Shown here: one piece after another, positions 24,225 to 33,774 of the stretch
How the letters are laid out: the number at the start of each line of letters is the position of its first letter
Numbering within the stretch: the stretch's first letter is position 1
Assembly: GCF_007859315.1 (NCBI RefSeq)
Contig: NZ_VOHA01000036.1
Span: 1 to 53,965 of the forward strand
Direction: 5' to 3'
Length of the DNA: 53,965 nt
From: Reyranella sp. CPCC 100927
Lineage (GTDB): Bacteria > Pseudomonadota > Alphaproteobacteria > Reyranellales > Reyranellaceae
Made by a program: the position numbers and the translations under genes
The notes under the pieces: model-generated
The model's database searches: none
The model's input: only the letters and a program-made list of their open reading frames with translations
What the model was told of the DNA's origin: nothing

Positions 24225-26306
24225 TCACCGCCCCGCGGCGGCGCGGCGCTTGCCTTCCTCGGCGACCTTCTCGGCGGCGCGGCCGGCCATCTCCTGCAGA
24301 TGGTCGAACTCGGCATGGTACGTGCCGACGCCCTGGGTGGCCGAGCGGATCTCGATGATCAGGTCGCCGATCTCCGACTCCGGCATCAGTGCCACCACCT
24401 CGTCCCAGCCCGGCCAGCCGGGCCGCGCGTCGAAGCCCAGCAGCTGGCCGCGGCGGCCCGACACCAGGCGCTGGATGCGCGAGGTCGCGTCGCTGGGCGC
24501 TGCGATCGTCACCTTCAGGATGGGCTCGAGCAGCACCGGATCGCACTTGGGCATGGCCTCGACCATGGCCACGCGCGCCGCCTGCTTGAACGACATCTCC
24601 GAGCTGTCGACCGTGTGGTACTGGCCGTCGAACAGGGTGACCGAGAGGTCGACCACCGGCTGGCCCAGCGGGCCCTGCTTGAGATAGTCGACGACGCCCA
24701 TCTCGACGGCGGGGATGAAGTTGCGCGGCACCACGCCGCCCACGATCTTGTCGATGAATTTGAAGCCCTCGCCGCGGCCCAGCGGCTGGATCTCGATCTT
24801 GACGTCGCCGAACTGGCCGTGGCCGCCGGTCTGCCGCTTGTAGCGGCCGTGCTGCTGGGCGCCTTTGCGGATCGTCTCCTTGTAGGCGACGCGGGGCGGA
24901 CTGCTGTCGACCGGCACGTTGTAGCGTGTGGCGAGCTTCTCCAGCGCCACGCGCAGGTGCATCTCGCCCTGGCCGCGGATCAGGAATTCGCCGGTGTCAT
25001 CGCGATGGCCGGCCGACAGCGATGGATCCTCCTCGATGATCTTGTGCAACGCCGTCGACAGCTTCACCTCATCGCTGCGGTTCTTGGGCATGATGGCCAA
25101 CCCGTACACCGGCAGCTCGGCAGCGGTGTGGTCGGGTGCTTCCACCGTGCCGGACGCCGACAGGATCTGTCCGGCCGACAGGGCCTCGACCTTGGCCAGG
25201 GCGACCAGGTCGCCCTGCTTGGCCTGCGCCAGCTTGTCCAGCCGCTGGCCGAACATGCGGAACATGCCGCCGATGCGGGTCGAGCCCAGGGTCTGGCCTT
25301 CCGATACCGTGCCCGCCCAGACGCGGCTCAGCGACAACTTGCCGGCATGCGCCTGGTGCGAGACCTTGAAGCATTCGGCGATGCTGGCGCCGTTGACCTC
25401 GATGCCGCGGCGCTTGGCGGTCTCGGGTGCGAAGGGCGTGTCGTGACGCAGCGCCTTGAGCAGACGGCGCACGCCGCTCTCGTGCTCGCCGGCACCCAGC
25501 AGCACCGGTGCGATCAGGTCGGCGCCGAACTCGTCGTGCAGGTCGCGGTAGATCAGCGACTTCTCGGGCGCCACGTCCTCGATCAGCTGTTCCAGCAAGG
25601 TGTCGTCGAACTCGGCCAAGGTCTCCAGCATCTCGCGGCGCGCATCGTTCTCGCGCGGCAGCAATTCGGCCGGCATCTCGATCAGGTCGGAGGCGGAGCC
25701 CTGCTTGTAGCGATAGGCGCGTTCGCTCACCAGGTCGACGTAGCCCTGGATCTCCTCGCTGCCGTCGGTGTTGGTCTTGCGGATCGGCACCTGGCGCAGC
25801 ACCAGCTTGCGCTCCGACACCGACTGCAGGGCGGCCAGCAGATCGCGCACGCGCGCGTGCGCCGTATCCATCTTGTTGACGAAGAACAGGTGCGGCACAT
25901 GGCGCGCTTCCAGCGCCCGCAGCAGCGGCGCCAGCACCGCCACGCGGTCGGGCACCGGCTCGCACACGATCACCGCGGCGTCGCACACGGCCAGCGCCGC
26001 CAGCGTGTCATGCTGGAATTCGATCGAACCCGGGCAGTCGATGAAGGTCCACGAGTCACCGAAATAGGTGCAGGACGCGACATTGAGCTCGGTGCCCATG
26101 CCGAGCTTGCGCGCCTCGGGCGCGCCGTCGCCGACCGAGGCGCCGTCGCGCGGCCGGCCGCGGCGGTTGATCGCGCCGGTCGCGAACAGCAGCGTTTCCA
26201 GCAGCGTGGTTTTTCCGGAGAGGTAGGGTCCGCACAGGGCGACGACGCGGTTGGCGCCGCCGCCCGCGCGTTCCGCGCCCGTTGATACGATCGTGGTGTC
26301 TGCCAT
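24225..26306 (-). CDS. EF-G-like translational GTPase (second-copy type)
   Basis: 693 residues, the length of EF-G, from ATG 26306 (GGAGG upstream). Domain order as in EF-G: GTPase domain, beta-barrel with AGKLSLSRVWAGTVSEGQTLGS, then domains III-V (GEMHLRVALEKL; AYKETIRKGAQQHGRYKRQTGGHGQFGDV; GVVDYLKQGPLGQPVVDL; EPILKVTIAAPSD). The G-motifs deviate from canonical EF-G: P-loop GPYLSGKT (26-33), G3 DCPGSIEF (90-97) with Ser in place of the catalytic His, and intact NKMD (144-147). It is therefore unlikely to be the housekeeping translocase; a ribosome-associated or stress-specific paralog is more likely. No rpsL/rpsG/tuf neighbours are present. Confidence 0.9.
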   Translation of the reverse strand: MADTTIVSTGAERAGGGANRVVALCGPYLSGKTTLLETLLFATGAINRRGRPRDGASVGDGAPEARKLGMGTELNVASCTYFGDSWTFIDCPGSIEFQHDTLAALAVCDAAVIVCEPVPDRVAVLAPLLRALEARHVPHLFFVNKMDTAHARVRDLLAALQSVSERKLVLRQVPIRKTNTDGSEEIQGYVDLVSERAYRYKQGSASDLIEMPAELLPRENDARREMLETLAEFDDTLLEQLIEDVAPEKSLIYRDLHDEFGADLIAPVLLGAGEHESGVRRLLKALRHDTPFAPETAKRRGIEVNGASIAECFKVSHQAHAGKLSLSRVWAGTVSEGQTLGSTRIGGMFRMFGQRLDKLAQAKQGDLVALAKVEALSAGQILSASGTVEAPDHTAAELPVYGLAIMPKNRSDEVKLSTALHKIIEEDPSLSAGHRDDTGEFLIRGQGEMHLRVALEKLATRYNVPVDSSPPRVAYKETIRKGAQQHGRYKRQTGGHGQFGDVKIEIQPLGRGEGFKFIDKIVGGVVPRNFIPAVEMGVVDYLKQGPLGQPVVDLSVTLFDGQYHTVDSSEMSFKQAARVAMVEAMPKCDPVLLEPILKVTIAAPSDATSRIQRLVSGRRGQLLGFDARPGWPGWDEVVALMPESEIGDLIIEIRSATQGVGTYHAEFDHLQEMAGRAAEKVAEEGKRRAAAGR

Positions 26307-26643
26307 GATTAAGTTCCTCCCGCGCGCCCGAACCCTTTTGGCTCGTCGTGTCTCCCCGGTCGGCGACCGGGCGGGAGAGAGGCCTCGCGGCCCTTCCGTT
26401 GCGCCCCGCGTCCGTGCGCGTCGGGATCGACGACACGTACCGCCATCACACCGGCGCGCCGCAAACGCGGACAGCACCCGCAACGCCGACAACAGGGCAA
26501 CTGACGACACAAGCGTCCACCCGTCCGGCCCGCCGAGTCAATGGCAACTGGGGAAAATGGCAGCGAAACGATCACCGAGTAGGCCGGCGACGCCGGCCGC
26601 CATCTCAGGTACCATGGCGGGGGTGACACCGTTCGGGGAGGCC
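26307..26643. other. Divergent intergenic region between EF-G-like and FGE-type genes
   Basis: About 340 bases without a convincing gene. It holds a 7-bp perfect hairpin (26355-26361 with 26365-26371, GGC loop) of the CTCTCCC...GGGAGAG repeat type. Promoters for both divergent genes should lie here; none could be picked out with confidence. Confidence 0.5.
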
Positions 26644-27573
26644 ATGTTGCGTTGGGCGCCGCTTGTTCTTTCAATCCTCATCGCGAGCCCGGCCTGGGCG
26701 CAACCGACCTCCACATCGACCGTTCGCGACTGCCCGACCTGCCCGGAGATGGTGCCCGTCCGCGGCGGTACCTTCGTGATGGGCGCCGCGCCGGGCGAGG
26801 AGGAACGCGATGGCGTGCCGCCCCACGTGCGCGGCCGCTCGCAGCCGCAGCGACAGGTCGTCATCGCGCCGTTCCTGATCGGTCGCTTCGAGGTGACCGT
26901 GGATGAGTTCACCGAGTACCAGCGCGCGACCGGTCATCGTATCGACGCGGCGTGCTGGTCCGAAGGCATCGACGGCAAGCGCCGGCAGTATCCCGGTATC
27001 ACCTGGCGCAATCCCGGTTTCCCGCAGACCGGCCGCGATCCTGTGGTGTGCGTGAACTGGTTCGAGGCGCGCGGTTATGCCGGCTGGCTGTCGCAGCGTA
27101 CCGGCAAGCGCTACCGGCTGCCGAGCGAGGCGGAATGGGAGTATGCCGCGCGCGCCGGCAGCGCCGGGTCACGCCCGTTCGCGTCAGACCCCCAGACTCT
27201 CTGCCGGCACATCAACTTCGGCGACCTGGCGCTGGCCGACGCCTACAAGCATCGGCGCGACACCGCACGTTATGGCGTCTGCAATGACGGCTATGCCTTC
27301 ACGTCGCCGGTCGGTGCCTTCCCGCCCAACGCGTTCGGGTTGCACGACATGCTGGGCAATGCCTGGGAGTGGACGGAGGACTGCTGGCATCCGACCTACG
27401 ACGGCGCGCCGATCGACCACAAGCCGCGCTATACCGGCGACTGCGAGAAGCGCTCGGTGCGGGGCGGCGGCTGGTTCAACGATCCCTGGCGCTCGCGGTC
27501 GGCCTTCCGCTTCCGCGACTCCAACGGCCACAACGGCAACATGCTCGGCTTCCGCCTGGTCCGGGATCCTTGA
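26644..27573 (+). CDS. Exported FGE/sulfatase-modifying-factor (SUMF1) domain protein
   Basis: 309 residues from ATG 26644, with GGGGAGG just upstream. Signal peptide MLRWAPLVLSILIASPAWAQ, then an SUMF1/formylglycine-generating-type C-lectin-like fold: MVPVRGGTFVMGAAPGEEERDGVPPH, FLIGRFEVTVDEFTEYQRAT, PVVCVNWFEARGYAGWLSQRTGKRYRLPSEAEWEYAARAG, NAFGLHDMLGNAWEWTEDCW, SVRGGGWFNDPWRSRSAFR and the C-terminal GFRLVRDP. The paired active-site Cys of true sulfatase-activating enzymes is not seen near the C-terminus and no sulfatase gene is near, so it is probably a binding or accessory member of this large family. It carries six or so other Cys that may form disulfides in the periplasm. Confidence 0.9.
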   Translation: MLRWAPLVLSILIASPAWAQPTSTSTVRDCPTCPEMVPVRGGTFVMGAAPGEEERDGVPPHVRGRSQPQRQVVIAPFLIGRFEVTVDEFTEYQRATGHRIDAACWSEGIDGKRRQYPGITWRNPGFPQTGRDPVVCVNWFEARGYAGWLSQRTGKRYRLPSEAEWEYAARAGSAGSRPFASDPQTLCRHINFGDLALADAYKHRRDTARYGVCNDGYAFTSPVGAFPPNAFGLHDMLGNAWEWTEDCWHPTYDGAPIDHKPRYTGDCEKRSVRGGGWFNDPWRSRSAFRFRDSNGHNGNMLGFRLVRDP

Positions 27574-27578
27574 CGCAA

Positions 27579-27728
27579 CTCCTCTCCCGCAAGCGGGAGA
27601 GGAAGGGGCCCATTGCGCGTAGCGCAATGGGAAGGTGAGGGGATCAGGACGAGGCGCCGAGTATGGGGGCCCTCACCCGCCGGGCGCTACGCGCCCGTCG
27701 ACCTCTCCCGCTTGCGGGAGAGGTGAAA
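27579..27728. repeat. Dispersed composite palindromic repeat, copy A2
   Basis: Nearly the same order of hairpins as 21238-21384: CTCTCCCGC/GCGGGAGAGG, CCCATTGCGC/GCGCAATGGG, AAGGTGAGGGG, variable middle, GCCCTCACCCGCCGG, then CGTCGACCTCTCCCGC. It fills the gap between the convergent FGE-type and aminotransferase stops and may act as a bidirectional transcript end. Confidence 0.85.
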
Positions 27729-27730
27729 AA

Positions 27731-28999
<1,269 letters not shown>

Positions 29000-29062
29000 C
29001 TAACGATGGCCCCCGCCCGATGCAAGGCAGCCCGCAGTGCAAAATTGTATGGGCACAATGCG

Positions 29063-29788
29063 TCACCACGGCACGTCGGGCAGGCGCTGGTGGGCCTCGC
29101 GCAGGGAGCGCGACCAGCCGTCGCGGATGGTGCGGAAATAGGGATCATCGCCGTCGATGGTGCGGCGGATCTCCGGCGTGAAGGCGTCGCGGCGATAGAC
29201 CAACAGGTCGAGCGGCAGGCCGACCGACAGGTTGGAGCGCAAGGTGCTGTCCATCGACACCAGCGCCAGCTTGGCGGCAGCCCGCAGGTCTGTCTCCCAG
29301 CCCAGCGCCCGGTCGAGGATCGGCTTGCCGTACTTGTGCTCGCCGATCTGCAGGAAGGGCGTACGGTCGCTGGCCTGGATGAAGTTGCCGGCAGCATAGA
29401 TCTCGAACAGCCGGTGCTCGTCACCCTTGATCTGGCCGCCCAGCAGGAAGCTGACGTTGAACGATGCGGCGTTCATCTCCTCCAGTGCCTTGCCGTGGAT
29501 GCGGTAGACCAGCCGGATCGCCTCGCCGACCAGCTGCGCGGCATGGAACATCGAGGGCACGTCGGTGAGCTTGCGGGCGTCGGGTTCGAGGCCGGCCTCG
29601 AGGTGATTGACGATGGTCTGCGTAACGCCGAGGTAGCCGGCGCTCAACAGCACCAGCAGCCGCTCGCCCGGCCGCTCCCATACCGTCATCTTGCGGAAGG
29701 TGGCGATGTTGTCGACGCCGGCGCTGGTGCGCGAGTCCGACAGCATCACCAGTCCGTCCTTGAGACACATGCCGACGCAGTAAGTCAT
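29063..29788 (-). CDS. Anbu (proteasome/HslV-related) peptidase
   Basis: 241 residues. Anbu is the ancestral-beta-subunit-like proteasome homolog. The N-terminal nucleophile Thr2 follows the initiator Met (MTYCVGMCLKDGLVMLSDSRTSAG), with Asp/Arg of LSDSR and Lys in TFRKMTVW as expected for Ntn hydrolases. FNVSFLLGGQIKGDEHRLFEIYAAGNFIQA and VSMDSTLRSNLSVGLP are family stretches. Anbu genes typically occur with transglutaminase, alpha-E and circularly permuted ATP-grasp genes, exactly as found just upstream at 30391-33620, although a plus-strand gene intervenes here. Proposed role from comparative genomics: cleavage linked to peptide-tag modification; native substrates are not established. Confidence 0.93.
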   Translation of the reverse strand: MTYCVGMCLKDGLVMLSDSRTSAGVDNIATFRKMTVWERPGERLLVLLSAGYLGVTQTIVNHLEAGLEPDARKLTDVPSMFHAAQLVGEAIRLVYRIHGKALEEMNAASFNVSFLLGGQIKGDEHRLFEIYAAGNFIQASDRTPFLQIGEHKYGKPILDRALGWETDLRAAAKLALVSMDSTLRSNLSVGLPLDLLVYRRDAFTPEIRRTIDGDDPYFRTIRDGWSRSLREAHQRLPDVPW

Positions 29789-29966
29789 CGTGGTTTCCGG
29801 CTCGCTCCAATGCCGGGACTATGGCCCAGCCCTCGGCCCTTTGTCTTGCCGCGCGCCGCATGCGCTTGCAACCGGCCGGCCATTGGCGGACCATGCGCGG
29901 GCGGGAACAACCGGGGACGTCAGTCTGCCGGATCGGCAGGCCGACACAGCGCAAGCGGGGCCTGAC

Positions 29967-30383
29967 ATGCGTGGCAAACACTCGACGGCCGGCAGGGTGC
30001 GATGGGCTGCCGTCCTGGCGTCGGTGGCGGCGATCTGCTGGGGGCCATCAGGCGCGGCGCAGGCCCAGATGGGCGAGACGGCGTGGCTGGCCACGTCGTC
30101 GTTCGGCCACGATGCGCTGGCCAACTGCCTGGCCAAGGCCATGTGGCGCGAGTTCGTCACCGCGCCGGTGGTGTCGGCGCCGCCCAAGCGCTCGGCCTAC
30201 GTCAACCTGTGGCCGCGGGTCCAGCCGCAGCCGGTGGATCCGGTGGCGAGCTTCCAGGTCGAGCCGCAGCCGGATGGCGCCATGCGCATCGGCTGGCGCC
30301 GCCTGACCAATACACCGGCCGGTGCCAACTGGGATGGCGCCGCCCGCACGGCCGCCAGCCGCTGCGCCGCGAACCCGGGCTAG
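29967..30383 (+). CDS. Small exported hypothetical protein in the Anbu locus
   Basis: 138 residues from ATG 29967. The N-terminus MRGKHSTAGRVRWAAVLASVAAICWGPSGAAQAQ is a clear signal peptide. The mature part (~104 residues) has no family I recognise: ETAWLATSSFGHDALANCLAKAMWREF, then a Trp/Pro-rich middle (VNLWPRVQPQPVDPVASFQVEPQPDGAMRIGWRRL) and ...GAARTAASRCAANPG. Two mature Cys could pair. It is divergent from Anbu and convergent with the transglutaminase-like gene, splitting an otherwise classic gene set. The envelope location and dispersed small size suggest a periplasmic or outer-membrane protein; its link to the system is unknown. Confidence 0.65.
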   Translation: MRGKHSTAGRVRWAAVLASVAAICWGPSGAAQAQMGETAWLATSSFGHDALANCLAKAMWREFVTAPVVSAPPKRSAYVNLWPRVQPQPVDPVASFQVEPQPDGAMRIGWRRLTNTPAGANWDGAARTAASRCAANPG

Positions 30384-30390
30384 CAGGGCC

Positions 30391-31209
30391 TCAGCCGATT
30401 CGTTTAACCGTCGCTTCGACGGTCATCTCGGCCTCGCCGCCAGGACCGATGCGGCGGCCGGTCACGGGCGCGGCTTCGGTGTAGTCGAGACCCACCGCCA
30501 GCTTCAGGTAGTCGTGCGTCGTGGAGGCGCTGTTGGCCGGATCGAAACCGACCCAGCCCAGCCCCGTCACCAGTGCTTCGGCCCACGCCGGGCAGGGCGA
30601 GCCGACCTTGTTGCCGTCGTCGGTGCGCAGGTAGCCGCTGGCATAGCGCGCCGGCACGCCCAGCCGCCGGCAGCAGGCGACGAAGATCTGCGCCAGGTCC
30701 TGGCATACCCCTTCGCCGCGGTCGAACGCGCTCAGCGCATCGGTCCTCACGTCCGACACGCCGACCTTGTAGGTGATGCGATCGTGTACGCGGCGCATCA
30801 GCTCGTGCAGCATCGGGACATGGTCGGCGGTGTCGGTGGTGCGGGGAACCAGGTCGGCGATCAGCGGGTCGAAGCGCGCATCGTGGCGGCCCAGGCCGTG
30901 GTTGCGCAGCCAGAACGTCGCCGGCAGCGGCTCGCGCTCGGCATAGTGCAGCCAGCTGTCGTCGCCCACCCATTCGTAGACGCCCTCGACGGCGATCGCG
31001 ACCTCGCTGTGGCGCTGCGCCACCGAGAACGTGGTCACGGTGTTGCCGTGGCCGTCACGCCATTCGGCCCGTCGCCCCGGCCCCCGCACCGACCATGACA
31101 CCAGCCGCTGGCCGGCGGCGGGCCGCGGCACCAGCCGCGTGTCATGGATCGAATGCCGCGCCGGTTCGGCGAAGCGAAAGCGGGTGACGTGGTTGACGGC
31201 GACGCGCAT
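30391..31209 (-). CDS. Transglutaminase-like protein of the Anbu-linked set; catalytic His replaced
   Basis: 272 residues from ATG 31209, 14 bases after the alpha-E stop. N-terminal transglutaminase-associated beta domain (VNHVTRFRFAEPARHSIHDTRLVPRP) followed by a papain-like core with Cys169 in GEGVCQDLAQIFVACCRRLGVPARYASGYL. The His motif, usually SHAWAE, reads SPCPAWAEALVTGLGWVGFDPAN: Pro207 (codon CCG) occupies the His position while Asp223 is kept. The other two transglutaminase-like domains in the window keep His. It may have lost catalysis or use another residue; a binding role is possible. Last gene of the ATP-grasp, alpha-E, transglutaminase operon. Confidence 0.88.
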   Translation of the reverse strand: MRVAVNHVTRFRFAEPARHSIHDTRLVPRPAAGQRLVSWSVRGPGRRAEWRDGHGNTVTTFSVAQRHSEVAIAVEGVYEWVGDDSWLHYAEREPLPATFWLRNHGLGRHDARFDPLIADLVPRTTDTADHVPMLHELMRRVHDRITYKVGVSDVRTDALSAFDRGEGVCQDLAQIFVACCRRLGVPARYASGYLRTDDGNKVGSPCPAWAEALVTGLGWVGFDPANSASTTHDYLKLAVGLDYTEAAPVTGRRIGPGGEAEMTVEATVKRIG

Positions 31210-31223
31210 GCAGGTCTTGCACC

Positions 31224-32153
31224 TCAATCGAACAGGAACTGGCGGCCGATGTCCTCGCTCAGTTGCGCCATGCGCAAGCCGAGGTCTTCGAGGTAGGGGC
31301 GCAGGCCGGTGGCGAACACGTCCTCGATGCGGGCGTAGCGGACGTGGGCATGCAGGGCGCCGGCCTGACGGTCGGCCTCGCCGCGCGTGCCATAGGTCTC
31401 GGACAGCTCGCGCATGCTGAGATCGACCTGCCACAGGCAATGGTGCACCGATCGCGGCAGGTCGCGGCGCAGAACCATCAGCTCGGCCACCCGCGCGGCC
31501 TCGATGCGGCTGTGATAGATGCGCCGGTATGTGCGCACGGCGCCGACGCAGGCCAGGATCTCCGACCATTCGTAATAGTCGGTGCTGCCGTGCCGGGGAT
31601 CGCCGTCCGGGCACAGGCGATGGAACTTCACGTCCAGCACGCGCGTGGTGTTGTCCGCCCGCTCCAGGTAGCTGCCCAACTGCAGAAAGCAGTAGGCATC
31701 GTCGCGCAGCAGGGTCGACTGCGCGGCGCCGGCGATCATGGTGGTCTGCTTCTTGACCAGTTCCAGCAGGGCGCCGCGATCGACCATGGCCCGCGGCAGC
31801 CGGGTTTGAGCCGCCACATCCAGCCACAACGCGTTGAGGCTCTCCCAGACGTCGACGGTGAGGTTGTTGCGCTCGGCCCGGGCATTGTTGCGGGCCGCCC
31901 GCACGGTGTTGACCAGGCTCGACGGATTGCTGTCGTCGAGCGTCATGAAGTCGAGCAGGTCGGCCAGCGCGCCTTGCGGGTAGCGGGCAAGGAATTCGGT
32001 GCGCAGGGAATAGACGTCGGCGACCACGCCGGCCTCGGCCGTGCCGGATTGCAGCGCCATGCGCTGTGTCGATTCCAGGACGCGTGCCGTATTCTTCGCC
32101 CGGTGCAGGTAGCGGCCCATCCAGTACAGATTCTTGGCCGTGCTACTCAGCAT
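31224..32153 (-). CDS. Alpha-E domain protein (DUF403)
   Basis: 309 residues, all-helical. Starts MLSSTAKNLYWMGRYLHRAKNTARVLEST, the hallmark alpha-E opening (N-x-x-W-x-G-R-Y-x-x-R). Further family stretches: DDSNPSSLVNTVRAARNNARAERNNLTVDVWESLNALW, YCFLQLGSYLERADNTTRVLDV and SVHHCLWQVDLSMREL. Alpha-E proteins are almost always encoded beside circularly permuted ATP-grasp and transglutaminase-like genes and are thought to be their partner in peptide-bond-forming modification. It lies 24 bases after the ATP-grasp stop, tightly co-transcribed. Confidence 0.92.
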   Translation of the reverse strand: MLSSTAKNLYWMGRYLHRAKNTARVLESTQRMALQSGTAEAGVVADVYSLRTEFLARYPQGALADLLDFMTLDDSNPSSLVNTVRAARNNARAERNNLTVDVWESLNALWLDVAAQTRLPRAMVDRGALLELVKKQTTMIAGAAQSTLLRDDAYCFLQLGSYLERADNTTRVLDVKFHRLCPDGDPRHGSTDYYEWSEILACVGAVRTYRRIYHSRIEAARVAELMVLRRDLPRSVHHCLWQVDLSMRELSETYGTRGEADRQAGALHAHVRYARIEDVFATGLRPYLEDLGLRMAQLSEDIGRQFLFD

Positions 32154-32177
32154 GGGCGTTTCCCCTCACCCTTACTT

Positions 32178-33620
32178 TCATGATGTGGCATCGCCGCGGG
32201 CGCCCAGGACCCAGGTATCCTTGGTGCCGCCGCCCTGGCTCGAGTTCACCACCAGCGAGCCTTCCTTCAGCGCCACGCGCGTCAGCCCTCCGGGGGTGAT
32301 GAACACCTCGCCGCTGCGGCGCGACAGGATGAAGGGCCTCAGATCGACGTGGCGCGGCGCCACACCCTGGTCGACGAAGGTGGGGCAGGTGCTGAGTGCC
32401 AGGGTTGGCTGCGCGATATAGGCATCGGGCCGGGCCTTCAGCAGGGCGCGGAACTCCTCGATCTCGGTCTTGGTCGAGGTCGGCCCCACCAGCATGCCCT
32501 TGCCGCCCGAGCCGTGGACCTCCTTGACCACGATCTCGGGCAGGTGCTCGAGGATGTACGTGAAGTCGTCGGCCTTATCGCCACGCCAGGTCGGTACGTT
32601 GCGCAGGATCGGCTCCTCGCTGAGATAGAAGCGGATCATGTCGGGCACGTAGAGGTAGGTCGACTTGTCGTCGGCCACGCCGTTGCCGATGGCGTTGACG
32701 ACGTTGACCCGGCCCATGCGCAGCGCACCTACCAGGCCCGGCACGCCGAGGAAGGAGTCGGGCCGGAAGGCCAGCGGGTCGAGGAACGAGTCGTCGATGC
32801 GCCGGTAGATCACGTCGACGCGCTGAGGACCGCGCGGCGTGCGCATGAAGACACGGCCCTCATCGACGAACAGGTCGGTACCCTCGACCAGCTCGATGCC
32901 CATCTCGTCGGCCAGGAAGGCGTGCTCGAAATAGGCACTGTTGTAGTGGCCCGGCGTCAGCAGCACGACATTGGGCTCGCCGTCGTCGCTGAACGACACC
33001 GAGCGCAAGGTGTTCAGCAATTCCTCGGTGTAGCTGGCGACCGGCCGCACGGCCATGCGCGAGAACAACTCGGGCGCCAGCCGCATCATCACCTCGCGGT
33101 TCTCCAGCACGTAGGAGATGCCCGATGGCGTGCGGACGTTGTCCTCCAGGACATAGAACTCCTGCTCGCCGACCCGCACCATGTCGATGCCGGCGATATG
33201 CACGTGGATGTCGCCCGGCAGCTTCAGGTCCTGGGCCAGCGGCGCGAACTCGCCGTTCAGCAGCAGCTGGGCCTCGGGGATGATGCCGGCACGGCAGATC
33301 TCGCGGGCGCCGTAGGCATCGGCCAGGAAGGCGTTCAGCGCCCGCACCCGCTGCGACAGGCCGCGTTCAAGGAACGCCCACTCGTCGGCCGCGATCACCC
33401 GGGGAATGATGTCGAACGGGATCGTGGTCTCATGCCCACCGACGGCGCCGTAGGCGCCGAAAGTAATGCCAGCACGATGATAAAAGGCGTCGACCTCGCG
33501 GCGCTTGGCCTCGATGGTCTCCATGGGTGTGTTCTGCAGCCAGCGGTCAATGGCTCGGTAGGGGGCGCGCACACCCTCGGGAGCGCTGCGCATTTCATCG
33601 AACGCTGCCATCGCCGCCAT
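32178..33620 (-). CDS. Circularly permuted ATP-grasp protein (DUF404/DUF407)
   Basis: 480 residues, the usual family length. Predicted ATP-dependent carboxylate-amine (peptide) ligase. Signatures: [72 protein letters not shown] (N-R-x-P-S-G-x-S-Y), [72 protein letters not shown] (glycine-rich ATP loop) and the C-terminal [20 protein letters not shown]. First gene of the operon with alpha-E and transglutaminase-like genes. ATG 33620 is preceded by AGGACCGAT. Acts in the cytosol; substrate unknown. Confidence 0.93.
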   Translation of the reverse strand: MAAMAAFDEMRSAPEGVRAPYRAIDRWLQNTPMETIEAKRREVDAFYHRAGITFGAYGAVGGHETTIPFDIIPRVIAADEWAFLERGLSQRVRALNAFLADAYGAREICRAGIIPEAQLLLNGEFAPLAQDLKLPGDIHVHIAGIDMVRVGEQEFYVLEDNVRTPSGISYVLENREVMMRLAPELFSRMAVRPVASYTEELLNTLRSVSFSDDGEPNVVLLTPGHYNSAYFEHAFLADEMGIELVEGTDLFVDEGRVFMRTPRGPQRVDVIYRRIDDSFLDPLAFRPDSFLGVPGLVGALRMGRVNVVNAIGNGVADDKSTYLYVPDMIRFYLSEEPILRNVPTWRGDKADDFTYILEHLPEIVVKEVHGSGGKGMLVGPTSTKTEIEEFRALLKARPDAYIAQPTLALSTCPTFVDQGVAPRHVDLRPFILSRRSGEVFITPGGLTRVALKEGSLVVNSSQGGGTKDTWVLGARGDATS

Positions 33621-33774
33621 ATCGGTCCTGTCTCCGTGCTCCCGTTCGACTGCCTGTACAGCTTACAAGCAAATTCCTTGCCGGCGGAAGACCACATCTG
33701 CACGATGCAATGGCCGACAGGCAGCAAGCGCGTACGCCGACAGAATGCGCGCAGGGTTTCAGGGAGGACAGGAT

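Noticed and set aside
22929-26285. 1118-residue plus-strand frame
   Set aside because: Opposite the thioredoxin-fold, cupin and EF-G-like genes; no recognisable domain.
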